DNA of 39,891 bases from Emticicia agri (lineage in GTDB: Bacteria > Bacteroidota > Bacteroidia > Cytophagales > Spirosomataceae), in assembly GCA_945860265.1 (NCBI GenBank), contig CAMAQF010000034.1, forward strand, positions 1 through 39,891, in the 5' to 3' direction. Made by a program: the position numbers and the translations under genes. Below are positions 25,632 to 34,268 of this stretch, one piece after another; positions within the stretch are counted from its first letter, which is position 1, and each line of letters begins with the position of its first letter. The notes below the pieces were generated by a model. The model worked only from the letters and a program-made list of their open reading frames with translations, was not told where the DNA came from and made no database searches.

Positions 25632-26414
25632 ATGAGTCAATTTTTCACTACCGAAAAAGCTACTTTTCACTGCTTAAATTTCATTACGGTTAAGAGCAAT
25701 GCCTTAAGAAAACGTGCTGATATTACGGTTTATGCTCCCTCAAATGAAGTCGAGCATGTTCCGCTTGTTATATTATTACATGGCGTTTACGGAAGCCATT
25801 GGGCATGGGCAATAAAGGGAAATGCACACACAACAACACAAAACCTAATAGAAAATGAACAAATAAAGCCAATGATATTGGCAATGCCATCGGACGGATT
25901 GTATGCTGATGGTAGTGGATATGTTCAGCATAAAACTGCTGATTATGAACGTTGGATCATAGAAGATGTGATTAATGTGATAAAAGAGCAATATCCACAA
26001 ATAACTGATAAATCACCGATTTTTATTGCTGGCCTTTCAATGGGTGGATTTGGAGCTTTGCGTTTAGGAGCAAAATATCCATCTGTATTTAGTGCTTTTT
26101 CTGGACTTTCTTCAATAACTCATTTTAATCAAATAGGCGAATTTGTGACTGATTTTAATCAATTACAGAATGATACTTTGGAAAAAGATGGTGTTTTGGA
26201 ATGGATTTTAAAAAATAAAGACATCATCCCTCCTTTTCGATTCGATTGTGGAACTGATGACATTTTGATTGAACACAACCGACAATTACACAATGAACTC
26301 AAAAACAACGGAATACCACATATTTATGAAGAATATAAGGGTGGCCACACTTGGGAATATTGGGCTGAGCATCTAACCGATACATTGTTATTTTTTAACA
26401 AACATTTAGATTAA
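25632..26414 (+). CDS. Esterase of the S-formylglutathione hydrolase / esterase D type
   Basis: This 260-aa alpha/beta hydrolase has no signal peptide. The oxyanion loop is LLHGVYGSHWAW (49-60) and the nucleophile elbow GLSMGGFGA has S136. The acid is in CGTDDIL and the catalytic His in GGHTWEYW. An esterase D-like fold next to a class III-like alcohol dehydrogenase recalls formaldehyde detoxification pairs (FrmA-FrmB), in which the esterase hydrolyses the S-formyl thioester. Here a PhyH oxygenase comes first, so release of formaldehyde or another aldehyde from a substrate is a sensible inference. It is the last gene of the operon. Confidence 0.87.
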   Translation: MSQFFTTEKATFHCLNFITVKSNALRKRADITVYAPSNEVEHVPLVILLHGVYGSHWAWAIKGNAHTTTQNLIENEQIKPMILAMPSDGLYADGSGYVQHKTADYERWIIEDVINVIKEQYPQITDKSPIFIAGLSMGGFGALRLGAKYPSVFSAFSGLSSITHFNQIGEFVTDFNQLQNDTLEKDGVLEWILKNKDIIPPFRFDCGTDDILIEHNRQLHNELKNNGIPHIYEEYKGGHTWEYWAEHLTDTLLFFNKHLD

Positions 26415-26441
26415 TATTAATTTTGACTTCTCCCAAAAAAC

Positions 26442-26468
26442 AAAAAATGCAAGAGAAAATCTCCTGCA
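26442..26468 (-). terminator. Terminator of the cco operon
   Basis: On the minus strand TGCAGGAGA (26468-26460) pairs with TCTCTTGCA (26456-26448) around TTT with one G-U pair, followed by T6 (26447-26442). It lies 26 bases after the last gene of the cbb3 operon. Confidence 0.8.
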
Positions 26469-26493
26469 ATTTCAAACCTAAACCTAATAAATT

Positions 26494-27189
26494 CTAATAA
26501 CAAAACGAGATAATTGATAAATCAATATTCTGCTTAATAATGTGTGGAAACATAATAATGAAGCCTCTAAAAATTAACCATAAACCTATAAAAGAATAAG
26601 TTATCGGGATAAGTTTTGGCAACTTTCCTCCGAATGTTTTTCTGAGCCATGTTGCTCCTAAACTTATACCTAGCATCATTGGTAAAGTTCCGAGTCCAAA
26701 GAAAATCATAAATATCATTCCATCAGTAATATTTGCAGTCAAAAATGCTGCACTGAGTGCCGCATAAACTAATCCACATGGAAGCAAGCCATTTAAAATT
26801 CCGAAAAGAAACTGTGTTAATAAAGAACGTTTTTTAAAAAATGATGATAATGAAGATTTTATAAAATTGGTAAACCTAAAAATTTGTGGATGCAAGTTAA
26901 GCTTATTCTGTATAGATTTGGGCAAAAAAATAGCAATTAAAATCAACATTCCCAGTGATATTGAAAGCGTTTTTTGTGAAATAAAATAGCTGGTACTTTC
27001 ACCAATGAAACCTACGAACAAACCCAAAAAGCTATAAGTCAACATTCTTCCGCTATTATAAAGTACTTTTCCAAAAACAAACTTCCAGCGTATGGAAGTA
27101 TCTGATGGCAACATCATAGCAATTGGGCCACACATACCAACGCAGTGTAAACTACCGATAAATCCCATGATGAAGGCTGAGTAAATCAT
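26494..27189 (-). CDS. TauE/SafE-family membrane protein of the cco cluster
   Basis: This 231-aa protein has about six hydrophobic helices. It opens with a membrane helix and the paired cysteine motif HCVGMCGP, typical of the DsbD_2/SafE-like (PF13386) proteins that accompany cbb3 oxidase clusters in Bacteroidota. The central KKRSLLTQFLFGILNGLLPCGLVYAAL segment has a further Pro-Cys pair in a helix. The role is probably in oxidase maturation, such as metal or redox handling, and is not proved. The frame is open to a TTG at 27201, but the ATG at 27189 is preferred. It is the last gene of the operon. Confidence 0.85.
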   Translation of the reverse strand: MIYSAFIMGFIGSLHCVGMCGPIAMMLPSDTSIRWKFVFGKVLYNSGRMLTYSFLGLFVGFIGESTSYFISQKTLSISLGMLILIAIFLPKSIQNKLNLHPQIFRFTNFIKSSLSSFFKKRSLLTQFLFGILNGLLPCGLVYAALSAAFLTANITDGMIFMIFFGLGTLPMMLGISLGATWLRKTFGGKLPKLIPITYSFIGLWLIFRGFIIMFPHIIKQNIDLSIISFCY

Positions 27190-27283
27190 ATTTTTAGGCA
27201 ATAGATTTTAAACAAGAAATTTGAAAAAAGAGAAAGTGTTTCAAAAAAACATTTTGTCTCTTGTCTAATATCTTACTACGTAA

Positions 27284-27721
27284 CTATAAGGTAATCTTTT
27301 CTTCTTTGTAATAACCTTTGCCGTCTTTATTCCATAATACTTTTATAGCCCACAAACCTCTGTCGAGATTTGCTACAGGAATAAATTGACTTTCGGCATT
27401 GGCAATTTCAAGTTTCACAGCAAAGTCTTTTCGGGCATCGGCAGGACGATAGAAATTAATATTACCAGTCGAACCAATAGATTCCTTCGGAAAAACTAAT
27501 TTAACTATCCGATTTTTAGATATATATTCAAATTTCAATTGTTTAGTAAGTTGATTTGAATTATTCATTTGGTCGATATCTTTTTGGTAAGCTATTTCCT
27601 TTTGATAATAATCTTTACTAACCAAATGAATATCATCTTGTTGGAGACATTTCCAGACTAAAAAGCCCATAAAACCAACAAAACTTAAATAAACTATTGC
27701 TATTTTTTTTCCCCAGTTCAT
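27284..27721 (-). CDS. fixH: FixH/CcoH family cbb3 oxidase assembly protein
   Basis: This 145-aa protein has a single N-terminal membrane helix (IAIVYLSFVGFMGFLVW, residues 8-24) and a periplasmic domain. The segment around VSKDYYQKEIAYQKDIDQ is the FixH-family signature, and LDRGLWAIKVLW near the end is its usual core strand. FixH/CcoH is needed for stable assembly of the cbb3 complex. It lies between ccoG and the SafE-like gene on the same strand. The length and position are as expected. Confidence 0.88.
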   Translation of the reverse strand: MNWGKKIAIVYLSFVGFMGFLVWKCLQQDDIHLVSKDYYQKEIAYQKDIDQMNNSNQLTKQLKFEYISKNRIVKLVFPKESIGSTGNINFYRPADARKDFAVKLEIANAESQFIPVANLDRGLWAIKVLWNKDGKGYYKEEKITL

Positions 27722-27746
27722 TTTTATTGAATTTTGGATGATAGAA

Positions 27747-27804
27747 TGAGTGAATGATAGAGTAATTTCTTAAAAGAATATTCAGTTAATCTATCATTGA
27801 CTCA
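27747..27804. repeat. Inverted repeat between ccoG and fixH
   Basis: TGAGTGAATGATAGA (27747-27761) and TCTATCATTGACTCA (27790-27804) are complementary except at one position, with a 28-base loop. There is no T-run. It may stabilise or separate segments of the operon mRNA. Confidence 0.5.
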
Positions 27805-27816
27805 CTCAAAATTGAT

Positions 27817-29241
27817 TTATTCCTCTGGCCCTAAGAAGTTGGTTTTTATGGTTTCTACTAGTGTTGTGCCGTTATAAACTTCGATGTTAAGGGGCGTTTT
27901 AATATCTATAATTTGCTTTTTAGGAATATCCAAGAAAAATACTGCATCGGCACGGCCTTGCATTGGTACATTTAGATTCCCTCCTTGAATACGAATAATC
28001 GCTTTATTATTAGCCACTTTAAGCGTAAGTACGATTGGTTCAGATGTTTTGTTGATAAACTGAACGTTGTATAAATTACTGATAATTCCGTTTGGTTGCT
28101 CTTGATACATTTGTCCTGGAACACGCATAATAGTTGTTTCAACCATTGGGCGATTGATTAATAAATATGCTTCTACTGCAACTAATAGCACTAAAACAAC
28201 CGAGTAAGCATACGCTCTCGTCGACATTTTGAATGGCACTCGATTCTTAATACTTTCTTGAGAAGCATACTTGATAAGTCCCTTTGGTTTATAAATTTTG
28301 ATCATTACATCATCACAAGCGTCAATACAAGCAGTACAGTTTATACATTCAAGCTGAGTGCCATTGCGAATATCAATTCCTGTTGGACAAACCTGAACGC
28401 ATAAAGTACAGTCAATGCAATCGCCATATTTGGCTTGGGAAATAGCTTTTTCAGGATTTTTTATATGTTTACTTTTTGGTTCACCACGTACGAAATCGTA
28501 CATGACGGCCATTGTACCCCGTCCCATCACAACACCTTGTAAACGTCCGTAGGGACAAATGGCGATACAAACTTGTTCACGCAAACGAGTAAAAACTAAG
28601 TAAAATAAAGCTGTAAAAACAATAATTCCGATAAAACCAGACCAGTGTTCGGCAGGTGAAACGGCTACGATATTTATTGTTTCTTCGATTCCTATGATGT
28701 AGGCAATTGTAAAATGGGCAATAATCAACGAAAAAACTATATATATAAAATGCTTGAGAGTCTTCTTTCTAATTTTTTCGGAAGTCCACTGACCGCTGTC
28801 GAGTTTGTATTGTTGGTGTGCATCACCCTCAATCCAATATTCTATTTTGCGGAAAATCATTTCCAAGAAAACTGTTTGTGGACAAGCCCAACCGCACCAA
28901 AAACGGCCATAAACCACAGTAAAGAGAATGATAAAGACAAAAAAAGTAATCATTCCTATACCAAACAACACAAAATCTTGTGGAAAGAAAGGTTGACCAA
29001 AAATGACAAACTTTCTCTCGAAAATATTCATCATCAAAAGTGGCTGACCTTCAATTTTGATGAAAGGAGTAGAAAAAAATATAGCTAAAAAAATGACACT
29101 AGATACGATTCTTTTATTGTGAAAACTTCCTTTTGGTTTTTTTGGGTGTAACCAAATACGCTTTCCGTTGGCATCTACAGTGGCGATTGTATCACGGAAT
29201 TCTTCTTCATAAAACGCTGATATTTCGGGTGAAGTATTCAT
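27817..29241 (-). CDS. ccoG: Cytochrome c oxidase accessory protein CcoG (FixG/RdxA)
   Basis: This 474-aa membrane-bound polyferredoxin is involved in copper handling for cbb3 assembly. The start MNTSPEISAFYEEEFRDTIATVD matches the family. Membrane helices surround GRFWCGWACPQTVFLE and CIAICPYGRLQG. Two 4Fe-4S ferredoxin sites follow, with CIDCTLCVQVCP and CINCTACIDACD. A C-terminal Ig-like FixG_C domain ends it. The frame is open to an ATG at 29307, but the extra 22 residues are encoded by a hairpin-rich intergenic repeat and look non-coding, so 29241 is chosen. Confidence 0.93.
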   Translation of the reverse strand: MNTSPEISAFYEEEFRDTIATVDANGKRIWLHPKKPKGSFHNKRIVSSVIFLAIFFSTPFIKIEGQPLLMMNIFERKFVIFGQPFFPQDFVLFGIGMITFFVFIILFTVVYGRFWCGWACPQTVFLEMIFRKIEYWIEGDAHQQYKLDSGQWTSEKIRKKTLKHFIYIVFSLIIAHFTIAYIIGIEETINIVAVSPAEHWSGFIGIIVFTALFYLVFTRLREQVCIAICPYGRLQGVVMGRGTMAVMYDFVRGEPKSKHIKNPEKAISQAKYGDCIDCTLCVQVCPTGIDIRNGTQLECINCTACIDACDDVMIKIYKPKGLIKYASQESIKNRVPFKMSTRAYAYSVVLVLLVAVEAYLLINRPMVETTIMRVPGQMYQEQPNGIISNLYNVQFINKTSEPIVLTLKVANNKAIIRIQGGNLNVPMQGRADAVFFLDIPKKQIIDIKTPLNIEVYNGTTLVETIKTNFLGPEE

Positions 29242-29318
29242 ATTTTCAGCCCCTCTCAAGCCTCGCCATTGGTTGACAGTCCTGAGGACGAGGACTTTTA
29301 AAGGCATTTTAGTTTTTC
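29242..29318. repeat. Hairpin-rich spacer between ccoP and ccoG
   Basis: GTCCT-G-AGGAC (29279-29289) followed by a second AGGAC (29291-29295) forms alternative small stems in an otherwise AT-rich operon. The TTGAC flank (29273-29277) recalls the other cco spacers. It is open in frame with ccoG but looks like an intergenic element. Confidence 0.4.
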
Positions 29319-30107
29319 TTATTTTGTGGCTGTCGAATCGGTAACTACTTTATCTCCTTGAGGAGCTTTACCATTTGACGGATTTGTGCTAGACAATGAA
29401 GCTACAAAATTAGATAAATCCTGCATTTCATTTGCCTTTAAAGTAGCTTTCCAAGCAATCATACCTTTTTCAGGAACTCCATTTTTGATGGTTTTGAAAA
29501 TTGCACCGATTGATCCACCGTGTATCCAAAATTCGTCAGTTAAATTTGGCCCAACTCCACCTTCACCAGCAGCACCGTGACAAGCTACACATTTTCCTGT
29601 AAATATAACTTTACCTTTTGCGAGTACTTTAGCATCAGAAATTAACAATTTTACCGAATTTTCGTCAATTCTATTTGCATTTTTTGCTTGATATTCTTCG
29701 ATTTGTTTCTCAGCAAACGCTATTTCATTTAGGTACTCTGTTTCTTGATTCGGGCTTGAAAACCAAACGTGGTAATCAAGCAAATAGAAAACTGCAAATA
29801 CGATTGTAGCGTAGAAAAGGTATTTCCACCAGGGTGGAAGATGATTGTCGAGTTCCCTGATTCCATCATAATTGTGACTCAATAAAATAATTTCTTCTTT
29901 TTCCAAAGGCACTGCTCCTGTCAGACCTTTCCACCAAATATCGAAGCTAAATACCTCGATAATTTTACCACTTCTCTCAGCATCAATTTGTTTTAAGGCA
30001 CGGAAAATCCCGAAAACAACAAACATAATCACAACTGCGAAAATGATGAGAGTTACCAATACCAAGAATAGAATCAATTCATCTCCTGTTTTGAATGATA
30101 AGTTCAT
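29319..30107 (-). CDS. ccoP: cbb3 oxidase cytochrome c subunit III (CcoP)
   Basis: This 262-aa membrane-anchored cytochrome c has helices at residues about 11-34 and 94-113, with the FixP N-terminal signature YDGIRELDNHLPPWW at 80-94. One haem c site is CVACH (C173, C176, H177), with a likely axial Met216 in PEKGMIAW. Classical proteobacterial CcoP has two haems. The single-haem form seen here is the common Bacteroidota type. It passes electrons from soluble cytochrome or the bc complex toward the CcoO and CcoN haems. The Thr/Ser/Lys-rich tail is unstructured. Confidence 0.93.
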   Translation of the reverse strand: MNLSFKTGDELILFLVLVTLIIFAVVIMFVVFGIFRALKQIDAERSGKIIEVFSFDIWWKGLTGAVPLEKEEIILLSHNYDGIRELDNHLPPWWKYLFYATIVFAVFYLLDYHVWFSSPNQETEYLNEIAFAEKQIEEYQAKNANRIDENSVKLLISDAKVLAKGKVIFTGKCVACHGAAGEGGVGPNLTDEFWIHGGSIGAIFKTIKNGVPEKGMIAWKATLKANEMQDLSNFVASLSSTNPSNGKAPQGDKVVTDSTATK

Positions 30108-30139
30108 TTATGACATTTTTTTGATTAATAATTTGTTTG

Positions 30140-30183
30140 AGTCAACCGTTAGCGGTCAATTATTTTGAGACATTCGGTTGACT
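30140..30183. repeat. Inverted repeat between ccoQ and ccoP
   Basis: AGTCAACCG (30140-30148) and CGGTTGACT (30175-30183) are perfect complements with a 26-base loop that itself contains AGCGGTCAA. A related ACCGT-GG-ACGGT palindrome lies at 30420-30431 between ccoN and ccoQ. Confidence 0.45.
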
Positions 30184-30199
30184 TTAATGGCAGGAAAAT

Positions 30200-30364
30200 C
30201 TATTTTTCGCTATTGAGAGGTAAATTTTCCATGTGCTTAACGTACTTTTTGTCTGCTTTAAAAACCCAATAACCTAAAGCAGTAAAAAAAACAAAAAATA
30301 CTATTAATGAAAAGATAGGGAAAACTGATACCCCTTCTATGTTATTTAAGATATCTTTGAACAT
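30200..30364 (-). CDS. ccoQ: cbb3 oxidase small subunit CcoQ
   Basis: This 54-aa protein begins MFKDILNNIEGVSVFPIFSL. It has one membrane helix (about residues 14-34) and a basic tail (FKADKKYVKHMENL). Size, single helix and position between ccoNO and ccoP identify it as CcoQ, the small stabilising subunit. An ATG at 30364 and a TAG at 30202-30200 bound it. Confidence 0.85.
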   Translation of the reverse strand: MFKDILNNIEGVSVFPIFSLIVFFVFFTALGYWVFKADKKYVKHMENLPLNSEK

Positions 30365-30447
30365 AGTTTTATTTGTTTATGGGTTAATAGGTGAATGCTC
30401 AACATATATTATTTTATTGACCGTGGACGGTAGATTTTCGACTGAAT

Positions 30448-32640
30448 TCATTTTACCGCTGTTGCTTCCTTCTTGATATCAGTACCCATGCGTTGTAGAT
30501 AGGCAATCAAAGCAATGATTTCCTTGTCGCCTTTTGCAGTGATTTTGGCATCTGCCAAAGATTTTACAATACCTGCGGCTTGAGCGTCTGCATTGGCGAT
30601 GGCCTCGTCTTCAAAGCCCTCTGGATACGGAACACCCAATGTTCGCATGGCATTTATTTTATCAGGTAATTGATTTTTATTGTATTTATCCGATAATAAC
30701 CATGGGTAAGTAGGCATAATTGAGCCTGGCGACATCGTTTGTGGGTCCATCAAATGGTTGTAGTGCCAGCTATCAGAATACTTACCACCGATCCGGTGCA
30801 AATCCGGCCCCGTACGTTTAGAACCCCATTGAAAAGGATGGTCGTAAACAAACTCACCTGCTTTAGAGTATTCTCCATAACGCTCAGTTTCGGAACGGAA
30901 CGGGCGAATCATCTGAGAGTGACAAGTATAACAGCCCTCACGGATATAAATATCACGACCTTCGAGCTCGAGTGGTGTATATGGTTTGACTGAAGCAATC
31001 GTTGGAATATTTGATTCAACTAACCAAGTTGGAATAAACTCAACCGCACCACCGATTATAACAGCAACCAAAGATAATAGCATGAACATCACAGGTTTAC
31101 GCTCAATAACGGAGTGCCATCCTTCGCCAGAAATCGTTACGTTCTTAACCAAAGCAGGAGCTTCATCATATTCGTCAGCCACAAAACTTCCTTGACCAGC
31201 AGTTTTGATTAAGTTATAAATCATAATGAATGTACCAATCAAATAAAGTAAACCACCGAAGGCACGCATTGCGTAGAGCGGAATCAATTGAGTTACCGTT
31301 TCTAAGAAGTTAGGATATGCTAAGAAACCATCCTTTGTAAACTCTTTCCACATCAAACTTTGTGTAAAACCTGCCCAATACATTGGCAAAGTCCAGAACA
31401 AAATACCGAGTGTTCCAACCCAAAAGTGCGTATTTGCCAATGAAATTGAGTAGATTTTGGTTTTCCACATTCGTGGTACCATCCAATAGAGCATACCAAA
31501 AATCATGAAACCATTCCAGCCCAAACCACCAACGTGAACGTGAGCGATGGTCCAGTCAGTAAAGTGAGAAATCGCATTAACGTTTTTCAACGATAACAAT
31601 GGACCTTCAAAAGTTGCCATACCGTAAGCCGTAACCGCCACCACGAAGAATTTCAAAACTGGGTCTTCACGAACCCTATCCCAAGCACCACGCAATGTCA
31701 ATAGACCATTTAACATACCACCCCAAGACGGAGCAATCAGCATAATTGAAAAAACTGTTCCCAAACTTTGAGCCCAATCAGGCAACGATGAATAAAGTAA
31801 ATGGTGAGGACCAGCCCATATATACAAGAAAATAAGTGACCAAAAGTGTATAATTGATAGTTTATACGAAAAAACTGGGCGATTAGCTGCTTTTGGTAGA
31901 TAATAGTACATTAATCCCAAAAACGGTGTTGTCAAAAAAAACGCAACTGCATTGTGACCGTACCACCATTGAACAAGGGCATCTTGCACACCTGCATAAA
32001 GCGAATAACTTTTAGTCCAAGATATTGGCAATGCAAGCGAGTTGACGATATGAAGCATCGCAACCGTTATAAACGTAGCAATATAAAACCAAACCGCAAC
32101 ATACATGTGTCGCTCACGACGTTTGATAATTGTACCAATCATATTGATACCAAAAACTACCCAAATTAAAGCAATCGCAATATCAATTGGCCACTCGAGT
32201 TCAGCATATTCTTTCGATGTGGTAATACCGAGTGGTAATGTAATTGCAGCAGCCAAAATGATTAATTGCCAACCCCAAAAGTGTATCCAGCTCAATTGTT
32301 TGCTAAACATCGGTGTTTTCAATAATCTTGGCATTGAATAATAAATACCAGCAAACATGGCATTGCCCACGAAGGCAAAAATGATTGCGTTGGTATGAAG
32401 TGGACGGATACGTCCGAAACTTGTGTAAGGAATTCCTAAGTTAGCAGCAGGCCAAAATAGCTCTGTAGCGGCCGTAAGGCCAACCAACATGCCGACAACA
32501 CCAAAGATTACAGTAGCAATCATAAAGGCTTTTACAACTTTATTGTCGTAATAAAATCCTTCTAATTCTCCACCACCCACCGAATGGATATTTCCTGAAT
32601 GGGAGTCTATACTGAAAAAAGGTTTGGCAAATAATCGCAT
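30448..32640 (-). CDS. ccoN: Fused cbb3 cytochrome oxidase subunits I and II (CcoNO)
   Basis: This 730-aa fusion couples the catalytic haem-copper subunit CcoN with the mono-haem cytochrome c subunit CcoO, the normal state in Bacteroidota. The CcoN half has about twelve to fourteen helices, with RPLHTNAIIFAF, QWWYGHNAVAFFLT and TIAHVHVGGLGWNGF carrying haem and CuB histidines. The CcoO half begins after a membrane helix near VIERKPVMF. It has REGCYTCHSQM (C570, C573, H574) and the distal Met in PGSIMPTYPWL. The frame is open to a TTG at 32679, but the ATG at 32640 is the start. The operon promoter lies about 116 bases upstream. Confidence 0.96.
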   Translation of the reverse strand: MRLFAKPFFSIDSHSGNIHSVGGGELEGFYYDNKVVKAFMIATVIFGVVGMLVGLTAATELFWPAANLGIPYTSFGRIRPLHTNAIIFAFVGNAMFAGIYYSMPRLLKTPMFSKQLSWIHFWGWQLIILAAAITLPLGITTSKEYAELEWPIDIAIALIWVVFGINMIGTIIKRRERHMYVAVWFYIATFITVAMLHIVNSLALPISWTKSYSLYAGVQDALVQWWYGHNAVAFFLTTPFLGLMYYYLPKAANRPVFSYKLSIIHFWSLIFLYIWAGPHHLLYSSLPDWAQSLGTVFSIMLIAPSWGGMLNGLLTLRGAWDRVREDPVLKFFVVAVTAYGMATFEGPLLSLKNVNAISHFTDWTIAHVHVGGLGWNGFMIFGMLYWMVPRMWKTKIYSISLANTHFWVGTLGILFWTLPMYWAGFTQSLMWKEFTKDGFLAYPNFLETVTQLIPLYAMRAFGGLLYLIGTFIMIYNLIKTAGQGSFVADEYDEAPALVKNVTISGEGWHSVIERKPVMFMLLSLVAVIIGGAVEFIPTWLVESNIPTIASVKPYTPLELEGRDIYIREGCYTCHSQMIRPFRSETERYGEYSKAGEFVYDHPFQWGSKRTGPDLHRIGGKYSDSWHYNHLMDPQTMSPGSIMPTYPWLLSDKYNKNQLPDKINAMRTLGVPYPEGFEDEAIANADAQAAGIVKSLADAKITAKGDKEIIALIAYLQRMGTDIKKEATAVK

Positions 32641-32755
32641 AAAAATTGGTTTATTGATAGATAGTAAAAAACCAAGCAATGAAATTGGGAATTGAGAATC
32701 TTTAGTTCTTTCTACTTTCTATACTCTAATTCTAATTTCTTATAATATCATAGCG

Positions 32756-32811
32756 TAAAATTACAAGTAGTCCCCAGCCAAAAATATGATTGAGGTCTGA
32801 ATAAAACATGA
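32756..32811 (-). promoter_or_regulatory. ccoNO promoter with TCAT direct repeat
   Basis: Minus strand: TCAT starts at 32811 (AATCATGTTTT) and again at 32789 (AATCATATTTT), 22 bases apart. Exactly 26 bases after the second start comes TAATTTTA (32763-32756), a -7 box with one mismatch to TAnnTTTG. No TTTG -33 element is visible. The same layout occurs before both usp genes, which suggests activator-dependent transcription. Confidence 0.6.
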
Positions 32812-32825
32812 TTAAAATCATTAAA

Positions 32826-33233
32826 TTAGTTGAGCGTTAGAGCAGACTCATAAGTGGCAATAAAATTGCGAAAACTGAACTTAGTTTCTCGATAATCTGA
32901 CTCGAAATACTTCATTTCTTCATTAAGATATGCACGGTCTTTTCGTTGTTCGCCATCCAAAACATTGTCTTCTTTTACTCCTTGAGCCACTTCTTTTTCA
33001 ATCATGCTTAATTCTTCAAGTAAACGTTTGGTTAATCGTTGAAAATGACGAAACTGCTTTACAAACTCAACAACAACCAATGAGTCGTGCGATTGTGAAA
33101 TAGTTTTGGTTTTATATTCTTCGAGAATTTTTAAGAAAAAAGTTGCTTCCTGAACAACTAATTCGAGTTCATTTCGCCACAGTTTATGCTCAAAATGAGC
33201 ATGATTCAATTGACTTAATTTGGTATTTGTCAT
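32826..33233 (-). CDS. Small helical protein of unknown function
   Basis: This 135-aa protein is rich in Glu, Lys and Leu with no signal peptide or membrane segment. It is likely a bundle of three to four helices (EHKLWRNELELVVQEATFFLKIL, EFVKQFRHFQRLTKRLLEEL, then EEMKYFESDYRETKFSFRNF). I recognise no domain. It lies between the ccoNO promoter and a universal stress protein gene on the same strand, 67 bases after the latter, so it may be co-transcribed with usp and respond to low oxygen. This link is inferred from position only. Confidence 0.65.
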   Translation of the reverse strand: MTNTKLSQLNHAHFEHKLWRNELELVVQEATFFLKILEEYKTKTISQSHDSLVVVEFVKQFRHFQRLTKRLLEELSMIEKEVAQGVKEDNVLDGEQRKDRAYLNEEMKYFESDYRETKFSFRNFIATYESALTLN

Positions 33234-33300
33234 AGTGTTTTGAAAATGTTTAAACCTGTGAAGTTTTTGAAAACCTCAAGGTTATGATGAGAACTTAGCT

Positions 33301-34158
33301 TTAGAACGAAACTACCTCTGCTTCATTGATAAATGGAGCGGACACTTCATCGTAAATACATAGCAAAGGAACAGAAGGATGGTAAGCAAACTTACGTGTT
33401 ACGCTACGATTGAATATAACGTCTAAGAAAGAATGATGACGAGAAACCATCACCAGCATATCGGCAAGATGTATTTCTAAAAACTCCTTAATTCCTTTTT
33501 CAACATCAGCATTTTTTATAAAAAAGTCATTAACTTTTATATCTTCGAAATAATTATGGTATTTATACTTTGCCAAACCATCTATTTCATCAGCCGATTG
33601 ATTATCATTCAAAACTGTCAGGAACGTAAACTGAGTATCTTTTTGGGCAACTAAATCTTTGAGGTTGTCAAAAACTTTCAAATCGCTCACCTCGTTATAA
33701 TCAACGGCCATTACCACATTTTTGAGTGGCCTAATTGGCATATTGTTTGGAATAATAAGTGAATTAACCTTTACATTACGTACAACATCGGTGGCTACAC
33801 TACCAAATAACAGATTATTGCCTGCACCACTTGCTCCCAAAACAACTAAATCATATTGATTAGTTTGGTTTAAAATCTGAATAGCACTTCCTGCGGAAAT
33901 AGGCATAAATTCAGTCTTAAACGTATGTTGCGACGCATTATCAAAGTGTTGTAAACCTTGCAAGAAACTTGACATTAGGTTTTCAGAATTCTTTTTTAAG
34001 TCTTCCAAAACATACATCGCAATTTCGGGTTCGAAGTTGGTTGTGTAAGTATTTAATAACGTAAACTCACAGGCGGTATCATCAAACATAGCCAAAGTAT
34101 AGTGAATAGCTCTTTCAGATGCTTTGGAAAAATCGGTTGGAAGCAGAATCTTTTTCAT
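33301..34158 (-). CDS. Universal stress protein (two UspA domains)
   Basis: This 285-aa protein has a first UspA domain at residues 1-140. It opens MKKILLPTDFSKASERAIHY and carries the nucleotide-binding loop LGASGAGNNLLFGSVATDVV. The second, weaker domain starts at KNVVMAVDYNEV and lacks a clear G-x2-G-x9-G loop. Tandem Usp proteins are cytoplasmic and are associated with stress and low-oxygen adaptation. Its promoter shares an unusual direct-repeat layout with ccoNO (34187-34242). The position directly upstream of the cbb3 operon supports a role under microaerobic conditions, which is an inference. Confidence 0.9.
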   Translation of the reverse strand: MKKILLPTDFSKASERAIHYTLAMFDDTACEFTLLNTYTTNFEPEIAMYVLEDLKKNSENLMSSFLQGLQHFDNASQHTFKTEFMPISAGSAIQILNQTNQYDLVVLGASGAGNNLLFGSVATDVVRNVKVNSLIIPNNMPIRPLKNVVMAVDYNEVSDLKVFDNLKDLVAQKDTQFTFLTVLNDNQSADEIDGLAKYKYHNYFEDIKVNDFFIKNADVEKGIKEFLEIHLADMLVMVSRHHSFLDVIFNRSVTRKFAYHPSVPLLCIYDEVSAPFINEAEVVSF

Positions 34159-34186
34159 TTTTGAAGATAATTTTAGATTAATGAAA

Positions 34187-34242
34187 CAAATCTAAACATG
34201 AGCTACTCACTAAGGCATGACCAACGTTTGAATAAAATATGA
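34187..34242 (-). promoter_or_regulatory. usp promoter with TCAT direct repeat
   Basis: Minus strand: TCATATTTTATTCAAAC starts at 34242 and a second TCAT at 34220, 22 bases apart. A perfect -7 box TAGATTTG (34194-34187) starts 26 bases after the second TCAT. The first 17 bases match the ccoNO site at 15 positions. No -33 TTTG is present. The ATG is 28 bases downstream. Confidence 0.65.
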
Positions 34243-34268
34243 GATAAATCAGTTTGTGAAACATTCCC

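Noticed and set aside
30448..32640. ccoN-ccoO fusion as a novelty
   Set aside because: A fused subunit I/II is the normal arrangement in Bacteroidota cbb3 oxidases.
32769..32785. Sigma-54-like GG...GC promoter in front of ccoNO
   Set aside because: The GG and GC doublets are not at the required 10-base distance, and the -7 box layout shared with usp explains the region better.
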